Shown in pieces: positions 24,501 through 34,416 of a stretch of 64,000 nt of DNA (its first letter is position 1; each line of letters begins with the position of its first letter). Source of the DNA: Gyrodactylus bullatarudis (lineage: Eukaryota > Platyhelminthes > Monogenea > Gyrodactylidea > Gyrodactylidae); assembly GCA_012064415.1 (NCBI GenBank), contig SSNU01000170.1, forward strand, positions 35,193-99,192. The letters run 5' to 3'. The notes beneath the pieces are model-generated. The model did no database searches. It was not told where the DNA came from and saw only the letters and a list, made by a program, of their open reading frames with translations. The translations under genes were made by a program, and so were the position numbers.

Positions 24501-27500
24501 TAGTATTCCTATTGGTACATGTCTAAAAAACTTTTTAAATCTCAGCCCGCTTTAATTTTGTATCCAAATTTCAGAAATTTTACGACCCTTGTCCGTTAAA
24601 GAGTTTCAAACAAACATTTTAGCATGAAAAAATGCTCAAATTTTGTTGAATAATCAAATGTTTGGTTAATTTCGATAGTTCTTTTGAGAAAGAGGAAGGC
24701 TATAATATCCATTGGATATCTTAATTTTGAATTTCAATACATTTTTAATCAACCCAGGAGTTATCTGTTTACAATACTGAACTGATATTCTTTAAAATTG
24801 GATATCAGATGAAAATTCTGATACTATTAGAATTGAGTCAAGACTATCATGGTTTAAAATACCGAATTTTATATTTTCTTAATGAATAAAAGAACACATT
24901 ACCAAATTTAAATTTCTTATCAAGTGGAGAGATACTTTAGAAAAATTACATCTTGCTCTAATGGTAACCATAGATTATCGATCAATACTGAATTCTAGTT
25001 GATTACTCGAATTTCTTTGATTATAAAAAAGTGTATAAGAATTACATGAAGAAGAAAAAATTAAGTTTTTTTTAAATTACCAGGAATTCAGCATGAATGA
25101 ATTTTGAATTATTCTTTTTCTTGGAACGAAATCTTTTTCAATTTTGGACATTTCAGAGTTCTAAAAACTTCAAGAGATCTGAAAAGCCATATACATTCAT
25201 TTACCAGAGGGCTAAATTTTAAATTCGAGTTGAATTTTTTTTTATTAGCTAAACTTTTTAAAAAGGTAATTTATTATTTAGGAATGGCTAATTAATTGAG
25301 ATTTCTTGTAAAAATTGTGAATTTTCATCTTCATTTCAACTATTTTTATCAGAGAGAATAGAAATTCTACCGTCAGAAAAGAAAAATATGAACTCTCTTT
25401 GGTTTGAATCCTTCAGAATCTATTCAAGAGGGAAATATCTCTTGGAAATAATTGTATTCTGACTGACTATATAATGAATTTCATAATCATGTTTTTTGAA
25501 ATAACTTAACGCCATGGTTACAAAAGATAATTGAAGAAAAAATAGAATATCTACCTTGGGAAATTTCCCTATTTTATTTGGCTGATTTTATCTTGACGAT
25601 GGTAGTCTGAGTTAAATTGAATTATTGAAATGCTTTCTTTGGAGAAATATGTGTCAATATTGCGATCATAACTAAACATTTAGAACATGTGAAGTTTGAT
25701 TCTTCTCAATTGCAAGTGTCGATTGCAATTAATTTCAACATTTTATTCCAACTGAATGCAATTCTCAGAACTAGATATTGATATTCAAACAACTAAAAAA
25801 CTGTTACTTATTTAGAGCATTTAAAAAACATATATACACGAAATAGGGGGTTCTAGTATTTCGAGGTCAATGTATTTAAAAATTCAAGGAAATTGTATTA
25901 ATTTGAGTACTATTTTCTCGGTCAAGCTGTTTTCATACGTTAAATAGTAATATTATTTTTTTAATTTTCACCCCAGTTTTTGATGCATACTTTGTGATCC
26001 GATCTTGATCGAAAGAAATTTTTTTTCTGAATCCTCACAATGAGTTCCTCATTGAATTCTGAAAATATTCTCCAAGATGTTCGGCATTTTTTCCCTCTTT
26101 GAAAAAATTAACTAGGAAAATCTTATTCTTAGCGTCAGACTTAAATCTAAGAGGAAGACTATTTCACAGGCGGACGAATACACCTAGTCAATACAGTATG
26201 ATGATGGGAATTTATGATCTTAAGGAAATTCTAAATTTTTTCATCAAGAAATCGAATTTGATCAAGATTTTCTGGAATCAAGATCATGAGGTCCACTTAC
26301 ATCATATGAAGAAAAGATAATTGAAAAAATCAATTTTTAAGCAAATTAGGGTATCAAATCTCGAGTTTGAGCCAAATTCCCGATTTTTTGAACTTTGAGA
26401 TGAGAATTTTTTTGATTTCAAAGTAAGAGTGATCAAAAGTTTATTTTTAGGATCACAATGAGATATCGGAACCTTTTATCTATATAAAGGTTTTTATAAA
26501 CTCCTCATTTTCAGGGATCTTGAATCATCAAAATTTCATTGATTTTTGAGTAGGAAAAATGATCAGAAAATCAGAATTCGATTTTTACCAGGTGATGGAG
26601 CGATTCTTGATACCTGATTGAGCATATTTAAGTTCAGAAAAAATGTGAATTAGGCGTCAACTCAAGATTTGAAATTTATCACAACTTTCTCAAAAATGGA
26701 AAATTTTTTTCTTCATTTGGTGAAAGTGGGCTTTGTGATCTAGATTCCAGAAAATCTTGATCAAATTCGATTTCTCGATGGAAAAATTGAAAATTTTATA
26801 AAAACTAGATTTAAATTTAGCAAAATTATCGATTCAAAAATCTTTATTACATACAGGATTACATTCAACTTTATTTTAAGATTTTTAAACAATAATTACG
26901 ATTTAAGAACACAACAGTTAGCATATTCTTATATATTTCATCTGTTTTCTTCTACTCCAATAAAACATATCTTCAGATACGTTTATAAAGGAGATAGTTC
27001 CATATTTAACATTTTAACTATCAAAATTATTCATAAACTCTGGTCAGATTATCCAGAGGAGGAAAAACTACATAAATTCGTCTGCATAAAGAATACAGTC
27101 TAATCAATAAACAAGTAGGATTATAATCTTGTTGTGCAACGAAGGAAAAAACATGAAATTTGAGTAATAGTAAACTCGAAGCTTTTTCTATTCTCTGAGC
27201 AATATTTTAACTTACTCTCTGTCTCTCATCAAGTCTACAATGTAAGAACTGGAGAATGTATCAAGTCTTTTTAGGACACGAAATTTCAAGAAAACACTGT
27301 AAAAAGGATTACTTTTAATTCTTTGACTATGCCATTGTTTCTCAAAAAAATCCTTTATTCAGCATTTATAAGTTGTATTATGATTCTTATTAATGTATTA
27401 GCCAACGTCTTGAAATAAAAAAATTAATCAAGGCGTATGAGAGAATTTTTATTTTGACATGATAAATATTTCGAATTATAATTATTCTGTTATAATTTCT

Positions 27501-30173
27501 GCAAATGACGTCTAAATATAATCCCTAGAAATCTATTTTTAATGTATTTTTAGTGAATTAATTGAAGAATTTATTAGTCATATTTTGCTAGTCTTTAATA
27601 AATTCACTGAGTAAACCGAATTATCACTGGGAAATTTTAAAATACATTAAAAGTAGATTTCTAGGGATTATCCATTATCATTTCATCTTAATGGATGAAA
27701 AGTTAACAGAAAGAAATTCTATCATTGTGAAATCAAAGTTTAATGAGAGAGTTGGCTTTCAAAGTAAATAATTACATAAGAGATGATAATTTACTAGTTT
27801 TGGAAAAAACTTGTGAAAAAATTTATCTTTTGAATTCCGCCATTAGATTGAAACCATGAGTTGTTGAATTTCAATTTTTACTAAAAGAAGATTCGAAGCA
27901 GTTTGATACTGATCAGGTCATATAGGTTGAGAGAAACTCACCATCTCATCAAGAAAAAGTTGAACCTCTAAATTTTGGATCATTTCCTTCGTGATAATCG
28001 AAAAATTCAAATGGTTCGATTTCCCGCAGTAATGATGTATTTCTGTAAATTTCTTTGGGCGAATTCGGATTCGATTTTTCAGATAAAACTTTAATTTTAT
28101 TCAATGAGATTCAAAATATTTTTTTTTCTCCTAACTATCCACATAAAAATATTGAGTTTTTTTGTAAATTCTCATTTTCATGCCAACTAGGTTTATATGA
28201 AAATGAGAATTTACAAAGGTCAGTAGAATCTGTATTGATTTTAAGATCATTTTGTCATAGTAATGAGTTAAAGAGACATGTCAATATAATGTTATTAATA
28301 TAATTACAGATTTTGATGACGATTATTATACTCAAGAGATATTCTTTTTCACATATACAAATAATTTTGTCATTACTGATGATTAATCGAGATTCTTGAA
28401 TGTTTTTCAGACCATAAGAAAGATTTTTTCCAGATTAAACTTTACTATTATCAATGATAATCCAGAATAATTCCAGTTGGACATACGTTTGGATGGGATA
28501 GATTGAAGAAAGCATAATTTTACTTAGTGAGCAATAATCATGTGATACAATGTACACTTGGTTGAGTAGAATAAGGGATAATTTAATTACTTTTAGTGAT
28601 AAGAATCTTTATCTATTGCCAGGATTAAATTACCTAACATCAATTAACAGGGTACTTTTAATTCAAGTAAAGATTTGTGCGTATACAACTTGTACTCTTA
28701 TAACGTGGTTCATGATAGGAAAGTTGCTTAAATGATTAAATCAGGGAATCAAACCAGTAACTGTGTGAACTCAGCCTTTAGCAAAAGCCAATAGCAAAAT
28801 GAAAAATAGTTTCTTTGACAAAACCAACTTTCACATTGACCATTTAAAATTAAATCAATCAATTATCTACCTATTTATAAATTGGGGATAAAATTTCCTA
28901 TGATTAAATTTTCAAGTCATAAAAATCACCTGATCCAGATTCTCGAAATGTAACATCGGTCATGCAAAAGGTTCTTGAAATAATAAATAATGGGTTTTAT
29001 TTACTGATAACTTATCACTGATAAGAGATATTTCATCAAGATTTTCATTGTTTGAGATTTAATTTTGAATTTTATGGTTGGACACTTATTATAATAATTA
29101 TTAATGATTAGAAACCCGAGAGGAAGTTATCCTATTTGCTTATTACTAATAGATGAATATACTACTATTAATTTCCTTTTCAAGCATGTATTGGTTTTGA
29201 AAAATATTAGAATTTTTTCATTTCGCTTCGAGAAATTATTTTGTTAAATGAATCAATGCACATTTATTTTTTATGGCTTGTAAATTTTTACAAAATTACA
29301 AAATTCTTAAAAAACGGATTAATCATGACATGTTCTTGATAAATTAGAAAGAGCTAATAAAGTATATTTTAAAATAAAATTTGATAGATTAACTCAAGTG
29401 TCAGATGAAATCAATGAATTTAAAGAGAGAATTCATTTTGTCAGACAAAAAATACTCGAAATAAGAAACATAGTTTAATTACATCATGACAGAGTATTTC
29501 TATTTCTTGGTAAGATTGATGAATAATAAAATAATTTCCATGGTTAACTAATATACTTTAAAATGTTAAGAGTTCTGGCAAACCCATCAGAAATTCATTC
29601 ATAACTATAATAGTTAATTATAATTATAATTAATTCAGTAAAAACTGGTAAAATTAGTTGCTATTATTTCAGAGGCAAACTGTCAATTATATAATTTGGA
29701 AAATACTCCTCAATAATTGATAGGAATTATTAAAATTTTATTTTTTTCAAAAATGAATTCTATAATACACCTGAAAATCAATAATTTGTAAAACTTTCAA
29801 AGATGAGAAAATATTTGTAAAATGTGTATAACAAAAATGAACAAATTTCTCTATTGAATAATAACAATTTGAAATATTGATCAGAATTCATATTCAGAGA
29901 AATTACTTCTCAAAATGTTTAACAATACTCACATTCTTCAAGATCTCCACGAAAGGCTGCTTCCATAAGAACAATGTCCTGAGGAAAGGTTATGAAACAT
30001 GGTTCATAAGTATTTATTCCTTTATTCCTACGTTTACTATTTTCTAATTCCATTTTTCTATCGTACTGTGCCCAAGCTTTGAGTTGAGCATTTCTTTTCT
30101 TCTGAGCATTACGAATGCGCTCCTGATCGACCTGTCGAACAGTGGGCTGATCAATGGTAATATCTGTTGACAT
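6516..30173 (-). CDS. PPP1R16: Protein phosphatase 1 regulatory subunit 16 (MYPT3/TIMAP type), ankyrin repeats and CaaX box
   Basis: Nine exons: 30173..29933, 24096..24026, 22484..22339, 15338..15235, 14223..14099, 8456..8331, 8277..8048, 7644..7245, 7007..6516. The phases fit throughout (1935 nt, 644 residues). The family targets PP1 catalytic subunit to membranes. Landmarks: N-terminal coiled basic helix (RIRNAQKKRNAQLKAW); a degenerate PP1 docking RVxF site, FITF, just before IVLMEAAFRGDLEE; ankyrin repeats about residues 68-195 (GLTVLHQ, WTPLHVAAA, GNMPYDICEDE) and 230-305 (IHIAAS, GWKAIHIAAYW, TVFSLC); the RRRSS and RRTSM basic segments after the repeats; a long Asn/Pro/Ser-rich tail; and the C-terminal CCIIM, whose last four residues are a CaaX box predicting farnesylation. 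Order, spacing and CaaX match vertebrate PPP1R16A/B. Introns reach 5-7 kb and carry most of the repeats in this part of the window. Gene symbol is by family; A versus B cannot be assigned. Confidence 0.93.
10796..11303. mobile_element. TTAA-flanked MITE (piggyBac-like), 508 bp
   Basis: The left end is TTAA then CCTTTCATGTCCCA; the right end, read inward on the other strand, is TTAA then CCCTTCATGTCCCA. This is a 14-bp terminal inverted repeat with one mismatch, directly inside TTAA on both sides, the pattern left by piggyBac-type insertion. There is no transposase frame inside, so it is non-autonomous. Confidence 0.65.
12104..12422. repeat. Near-perfect long inverted repeat, 119-bp arms, 81-bp loop
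   Basis: Arm 12104-12222 is the reverse complement of 12304-12422 with very few or no differences (for example ATTCAATAGTAGGAAGAGA and its complement). Equal arms without coding potential suggest a recent fold-back MITE. If transcribed with the host intron it would form a long RNA hairpin. Confidence 0.85.
12601..13075. repeat. Diverged fold-back element (family E)
   Basis: Left arm 12601-12735 (GGGAATCTATGATTTTTACG ... TCATCAAAAATTCGAATATG) is matched in inverse by about 12945-13075 (CATATTCGAATTTTTGATGA ... AAAGATTCCCGACTTCATAT). The arms have several mismatches, so it is older than the repeat at 12104. Confidence 0.65.
13124..13630. mobile_element. hAT-type MITE with 8-bp target duplication, 507 bp
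   Basis: Terminal inverted repeats TAGAGCATCAAAAA and TAGAGCGTCAAAAA (one mismatch). The 8 bp on each outer side are identical: GTCATCAT at 13116-13123 and at 13631-13638. TAGAG ends plus an 8-bp duplication are the signature of the hAT superfamily. There is no transposase frame, so it is non-autonomous. Several GGTCATATTT/AAGTGCC blocks inside are repeated near both ends. Confidence 0.8.
14224..15234. other. PPP1R16 intron with family E copies and a hairpin
   Basis: Contains two or three diverged family E segments (near 14332, 14890 and 14996) and a hairpin with arms 14568-14604 and 14665-14702 around a 60-bp loop. The open frames at 14205-14435 and 14523-14741 lie within these repeats and are not genes. 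Confidence 0.55.
14568..14702. repeat. Inverted repeat hairpin, about 37-bp arms
   Basis: TTGGAATCAAGATTAAATAA at 14568 is the exact reverse complement of the right arm ending at 14702, and the match continues to GGCC at the loop side. It lies inside a family E copy. Confidence 0.75.
15339..22338. other. Large PPP1R16 intron (7 kb), mostly featureless
   Basis: AT-rich, no supported exon, no tRNA. A family E fold-back lies at about 18857-19366 (arms 19097-19156 and 19303-19366 are inverse copies). I saw nothing else with clear ends. Confidence 0.5.
18857..19366. repeat. Family E fold-back copy
   Basis: Starts with AGCTAGTTGACATGAAGATG, the best-preserved family E end. Its inner part forms an inverted pair, AAAACTTGAAGCAGATGAAT at about 19098 and its complement ending at 19366. 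Homologous starts lie at 14332, 14996 and, inverted, near 25330 and 28175. Confidence 0.6.
26238..26790. repeat. Fold-back element, about 80-bp arms
   Basis: Arm 26238-26316 (TTGATCAAGATTTTCTGGAA core) is the inverse of about 26709-26790 (TTCCAGAAAATCTTGATCAA core) with scattered mismatches. It resembles the 12601-13075 element in size and base content. Confidence 0.6.
27523..27666. repeat. Short MITE, 144 bp, about 28-bp inverted ends
   Basis: CCCTAGAAATCTATTTTTAA at the left and, inverted, CCCTAGAAATCTACTTTTAA at the right. The outer flanks are ATAAT and ATTAT. There is no coding capacity. Confidence 0.6.
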
Positions 30174-30396
30174 ATCCGAATAATCAATAATTTTAGACGC
30201 GTAACCAAAAGCTTAGACTATAGAATAACATAATTTGTTAATATTAGTTTTAAATGTGTTGAATTAATGCGTAACAGGAAACAGCGGCCTTTGAATTGAT
30301 TTTCATACTACGCGCATTAACACAAATGAAATTTATTCTTAATAAAAAATTGTTTAAGCTTACCCACATGAATTTGAATACGAATTTTAAAGGAAA
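30174..30396. promoter_or_regulatory. Putative bidirectional promoter, PPP1R16 / CtIP-like
   Basis: 223 bp between two divergent start codons. It is AT-rich with one CpG-containing patch (ACTACGCGCATTAAC) near the middle. No TATA box is convincing. Confidence 0.35.
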
Positions 30397-32108
30397 ATGA
30401 CAGAATCCGACCTCCTGACAGACTATATAAGGGAATGTAACAGCAATCTTCTTAAGACCATATCATATCTAATAGAAGAAAATAACAAAAATATCAATAG
30501 CAAAATTAATGATATATTTGCCAAACAGAAGAAAGATGGCAAAGATGCTCTTATTAAAAAGGTTAAAAACCTTGAATCCATCTTGGAGGGAAAGTCTATA
30601 GAAATCCAAGGTCTACGCCATCAACTTAAAATTTTGAATAAAAACAGTATGAAAAACAATCCAGATGATTCACAACATCCAGATGAAAATAGAGAAACAG
30701 TTTTGAAAATTCTCAAAGAACGTGTCTATGAAATTCCATCAAATCACATAGAAGATTTTCTTAGAAAGCGCTCTAGAATGGAAACCTCATTAAGTGAAAT
30801 GTCACTCTCTCGCAATGAACCTCCACGAAAAAGTCTGACAACTAGAAATAAATTTATTGATGAAACTCTTGAATCCAACAACACTATCACAGAAATAGAG
30901 GATGTTATCAGATCTCCTTTGATGAATAATATTTCAAATAACAAGATATTTAACATGAACAGTTTCAGTCCTCCATCTAAAGCTGAGTCGCTCAAATTTG
31001 ATAGAATAATCTCCAGTGATGAATTACTCAGGAATTATGAAATGTCTGTGATTGATTCCCTTATGTCAGACTGCTCTGACATTCACATGGTATCTCAGAC
31101 TCAGACAAAGGCAGGCCGTTTCATTTCAAACGGTCCAAATGTTATTCCAACAGTTAATCAAATGCTTTCTCTTGTCAATGAGGATGATCAAAGGACTGTC
31201 GCTAAAAAATTGGACATGAAGAATATGCCCGAGTTAGATGATACCCTTGCCAACGTGACCATGCTCTCCGACATGTCCATCTCAAAAGATAAAAGTATTT
31301 TTATTTAGATATTGAGTTCTATTTAATCAACTGATCAATAAATGTTTATTTTCTTATATTTTAGAAACAAACAAGGTGGAATTTAAGACTCCTATGGTGC
31401 CAGAAAAGAAGAAAGTTTCAAGATCCTTAGTAAGTAGTTTTGTAACGCTGGGGAATCGTTTATTGAATAAGTTAGCCCATCATAATTTAACTACATCAGT
31501 GCAATTCAGAGAAGGCTTGGTTAAAAAAACAATTAGGTTGGTTAGAATAAATGGAGAATATTTGTCTAAAATGAAGAAGACACGTAAAAATGTGAAATTA
31601 GAGAATATATATATACTAGATTTTTATTTGAAATAATTATTAAGCATATCGTGATTATCTGGTACAAATGATATTAAATATGAACAAATTTTGCCAATTT
31701 TTTTATCTTTAAACTGAGAAAAGTTAATTTGAAATCTTGTGCGAAGGGGGAGGAGTACATTAAGTAGTATAGAGTATCCCCTTACTGAGCGCAGGTTGTA
31801 ATGGCCATTTGGTTGAATAGCATACTTAAAGTACAGGAACGCAGAGGCTGAATATACTGAATTATAATTCTTATTAATAACAATGGAAGAACTTTAACTT
31901 CGATCTTTTACAGTCAAATAGACCAATAAAATCAGAAAAGCCAGTTGCAGACACTCCGGAAGACTTTTGGTCATTAGATATTTCACAAATTGAAAGTACA
32001 GAAGACGCCGATTCATCGAAGAAAACACCTAAACGAGCTCATTCCAAAGATTCAATATATCAGAAAAATAGTAGACCGAGATCAATAAATTATCCAGCTC
32101 AATGTTGA
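30397..32108 (+). CDS. CtIP/RBBP8/Sae2-like DNA-end resection protein (tentative)
   Basis: Exons 30397..31294, 31365..31429 and 31914..32108 join in frame to 385 residues. The N-terminal 100 residues are predicted coiled coil (KKVKNLESILEGKSIEIQGL), as in the CtIP tetramerisation region. A long Ser/Asn-rich, probably disordered middle follows. Near the end is DTPEDFWSLDI, closely like the conserved CtIP C-terminal element with a CDK-site Thr (family form Thr-Pro-Glu-Asn-Phe-Trp), followed by a basic tail with TPKR. CtIP would activate MRE11 in homologous recombination. What is missing is the Cys-x-x-Cys zinc motif normally found before that element. The assignment rests on one short motif plus architecture, so it is tentative. 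Reading through intron 2 gives an alternative C-terminus ending at 31636, which I think is unspliced noise. Confidence 0.5.
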
Positions 32109-32180
32109 TTTTATAAATTAATTCAAAGCATTCAAATTCTTTCTTTGTATTCTTATTATATTGAATTTTAATAAAAACAT

Positions 32181-32252
32181 TGGAGATGCCGAGGATTGAA
32201 CTCGGGACTTCTCACTTGCGATGCGAGCGCTCTACCACTGAGCTACATCCCC
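32181..32252 (-). tRNA. tRNA-Ala (anticodon CGC)
   Basis: The minus strand reads GGGGATGTAGCTCAGTGGTA at the 5' end, with A box TAGCTCAGTGGTAGAGC, anticodon stem CTCGC/GTGAG around the loop ATCGCAA (anticodon CGC, codon GCG), T arm with GAGTTCGAATCCTC, and acceptor GGGGATG/CATCTCC with one G-T pair and discriminator A. There is no intron. A T-run on the minus strand downstream could end Pol III transcription. It lies between two protein genes. Confidence 0.93.
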
Positions 32253-32357
32253 AAAAATGATCTTGGTTTTTTTTTACAAAAAAATCCTCAGTATAGTAAA
32301 ACAAAGTAGAATATTTTTATTCAAAATTACGCCATCTGTATTTTTATCTCGTAATTA

Positions 32358-32627
32358 ATGTCAAGTCCTGCTAATTCACCAAATATCGACTATGAAGAGA
32401 CAAGTAGCTCTCCTCCTGTTAACTATAATCCCTCAAGGCGATTTCACTTTCTTTCACCATTCAGTAATTGCGATCTGGACACTTCGCGCCCAGATTTCAG
32501 ACCCATGAGACGAATCACCTACACTAACATAGAATACGATGGTGTCAATTTTGAATTTCCTTGCAATTTTCCATGGATTTCTGTTGATGATGTACTTGAT
32601 AAGATTCACAATAATAAGAGTCAGTAG
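32358..32627 (+). CDS. Unknown small protein, 89 aa
   Basis: A single frame with good start (MSSPANSPNIDYEETSSSPP) and a Ser/Pro/Asn-rich first half. The second half is more ordered: RRITYTNIEYDGVNFEFP and WISVDDVLDKIHNN. There is no signal peptide or membrane segment. The Pro-Cys-Asn-Phe-Pro-Trp patch and the final helix suggest a short docking protein, but I do not recognise the family. It converges with TRMT11 with only 46 bp between the stop codons. Confidence 0.5.
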   Translation: MSSPANSPNIDYEETSSSPPVNYNPSRRFHFLSPFSNCDLDTSRPDFRPMRRITYTNIEYDGVNFEFPCNFPWISVDDVLDKIHNNKSQ

Positions 32628-32673
32628 ATCATCGTTTAAAATCAAGGATTTTTATAAATAAAATTTTTATTCT

Positions 32674-34161
32674 TTAATTATCTGGAATGGGATTAGTTTT
32701 TATGTACTTGATTTTTATCTCTTCATTCTTTTGCCTAGCGTGTGGCTGTCGTTTAAGGAAGCTCTTCAAATTTTCTGTACATCGATTTTCTCTGCTTTCC
32801 AAGTCTGATTCATGCGAGAACAACTTTTCCATAACCACAAGGAATCTAGAGACTCTCATATTCAAAAATTGTTCGCAGGCGTGAAGTATTCTCAATCTTG
32901 GATGGAAAGGGATCAATAAGCTGACATCGCCCGCTTTTTCCAAGTCAGATCCATGTATAGGAATCCAAAAAACAAGACGACCTCCTTCATTCAACTTTCC
33001 AGCTGAAAAGTTTACCAAATCAACAAAGGTTTCTTCCAATGGATATTGTTCCTTATGTGGAATATGGGGTATATCATGGAGCATTGGAACAAGTCCTTCA
33101 CTATTTGGTACCATTCCAATACTTTTACCTTGGGTGATCTTTAGTACTTCATCCGGATTCATTAGTTTGGCTTGTTTTTCAACGTTCATTTTGCTAATTC
33201 TTCGACTGCTCTCACGAACTCCATATGGAGGATCTGTTATGATAGCATTGAAATAATTTTTACTGGAATTACGCCATAAATCTTGAATCATTGCTGAGTC
33301 AGCTATTAGAATATCGAGAAAATAATTTTCGAGCCCGTAATCTCTGTAACAAGTTTTTAGGCACTCATCTGGCTTTCGAGCACCCTGACCAGATTTTGGA
33401 GATTTGTCGTAACCATGCAAAAGAGCATAGTCTATATCAGAACCATAAACTGAAGATCCAAAGTGTGAGGCCATAATTAGACATCCGCCAGAACCAACAA
33501 ATGGATCATAGACAATACTGTTCTCTTTGCATAAACCTAAATTCGCTGCAATGGTAGCCAATTCTACATTCATACTAGTGTTACCGAGATAACTTCTATT
33601 TGAAAGACTAAATTTGTTCATCATTAAGGAACGATTACTTTCCCCGATAAATCTACCATAAGTTACATTTATCAATCTCTTCGTAACAACTTCAAAGTTG
33701 AATATCAAGTTCAGAATAAATGTTGGAGTTTTCAAGTTAATAGAGCTCATAATTGGCGTAGGATGTTCATCAAGAATATCTGAAATGTAATTGCGCCTAG
33801 ATTCATCATCAAATTTGTTATTAATCGTGCTTAATATGACTTTGAAAGATTGTGCCTCAGAGTATAGATAGTCTTTCAAAAGATCTCTTTCAATGTTTGC
33901 AACAATTTTGATGAGTTTTGCATAGTCTGGGGCTTGAGCCCAATAAGCAATTGCCTGTTTAATCAGAATACTACGATCCAGTATGTTTCGAAGTTTAATT
34001 TCTGAGTCTAATTCAATAATAACAACACATTCTGAGAAATCTGTGATATCAAGGATTATTGATTTGAGATTGTAACCAAGAACTTTCACAATGGAATGAA
34101 ATTCAGCTTCCCGGAAATTCGGGAATGATTCAGAGGCATAATGCAAAACATATTTCGGCAT
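32674..34161 (-). CDS. TRMT11: tRNA (guanine(10)-N2)-methyltransferase TRMT11
   Basis: An intronless frame of 495 residues, slightly longer than the family's roughly 460. The catalytic subunit pairs with TRMT112 to methylate G10 of cytosolic tRNAs. The N-terminal THUMP-like region (YVLHYASESFPNFREAEFHS) is followed by the Rossmann methyltransferase fold: SAM-binding VYDPFVGSGGCLIMASHFG, then VYGSDIDYALLHG, and the catalytic AIITDPPYGVRESSRR, where DPPY is the N2-methyltransferase motif IV. All are intact. It is head to head with OST4 across 84 bp. Confidence 0.95.
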   Translation of the reverse strand: MPKYVLHYASESFPNFREAEFHSIVKVLGYNLKSIILDITDFSECVVIIELDSEIKLRNILDRSILIKQAIAYWAQAPDYAKLIKIVANIERDLLKDYLYSEAQSFKVILSTINNKFDDESRRNYISDILDEHPTPIMSSINLKTPTFILNLIFNFEVVTKRLINVTYGRFIGESNRSLMMNKFSLSNRSYLGNTSMNVELATIAANLGLCKENSIVYDPFVGSGGCLIMASHFGSSVYGSDIDYALLHGYDKSPKSGQGARKPDECLKTCYRDYGLENYFLDILIADSAMIQDLWRNSSKNYFNAIITDPPYGVRESSRRISKMNVEKQAKLMNPDEVLKITQGKSIGMVPNSEGLVPMLHDIPHIPHKEQYPLEETFVDLVNFSAGKLNEGGRLVFWIPIHGSDLEKAGDVSLLIPFHPRLRILHACEQFLNMRVSRFLVVMEKLFSHESDLESRENRCTENLKSFLKRQPHARQKNEEIKIKYIKTNPIPDN

Positions 34162-34245
34162 TTATCCTTCAAATTTTGAGTGTATTATAACAAAGATGAG
34201 TTAGCATAATTGTTTTAACAAATCTACGTTGATTACATTTTCAAA
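34162..34245. promoter_or_regulatory. Putative bidirectional promoter, TRMT11 / OST4
   Basis: Only 84 bp between the start codons. No TATA box. Both 5' untranslated regions must be very short or overlap. Confidence 0.4.
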
Positions 34246-34416
34246 ATGATTTCTGATATCCAGCTATCGCTATTTGCCAATTTTGGAGGTGTTTTCCTAT
34301 TTTTAATGGTCATACTGTTTCATTATCTCACAGCAAACACCCCAAAACACCAACTGAATAAGACAAGAAAACTAAAGATACCTAGCGATTTCGATATAAC
34401 CACTTTGGATAATTAA
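34246..34416 (+). CDS. OST4: Oligosaccharyltransferase subunit OST4
   Basis: A 56-residue frame. It starts MISDIQLSLFANFGGVFLFL and continues into a single membrane helix ending HYLTANTPK, matching the family pattern Met-Ile-(S/T)-Asp-x-Gln-Leu-x-x-Phe-Ala-Asn with a tail of Asn-x-Pro-Lys. OST4 is the tiny membrane subunit that stabilises the ER N-glycosylation complex. The usual length is about 36-40; here there is a polar, basic then acidic extension of about 19 residues (from QLNKTRK). An AATAAA lies about 30 bp after the stop. Confidence 0.92.
   Translation: MISDIQLSLFANFGGVFLFLMVILFHYLTANTPKHQLNKTRKLKIPSDFDITTLDN

Larger units (their letters stand above)
22485..29932. other. PPP1R16 introns on both sides of exon 24026-24096
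   Basis: Two introns totalling 7.4 kb, split by the short exon 24026..24096. They contain a fold-back (26238-26790), a short MITE (27523-27666) and inverted family E fragments (about 25303-25335 and 28150-28215). No other gene signal was found. Confidence 0.5.

Noticed and set aside
28055..28735. Two plus-strand frames (82 and 61 codons) in a PPP1R16 intron
   Set aside because: They overlap family E repeat sequence or AT-rich DNA, with no domain, no homology that I know and no splice links.
31376..31636. Read-through frame after exon 2 of the CtIP-like gene
   Set aside because: Low-complexity Lys/Leu/Arg tail; splicing at GTAAGT to the exon with TPEDFW fits better.
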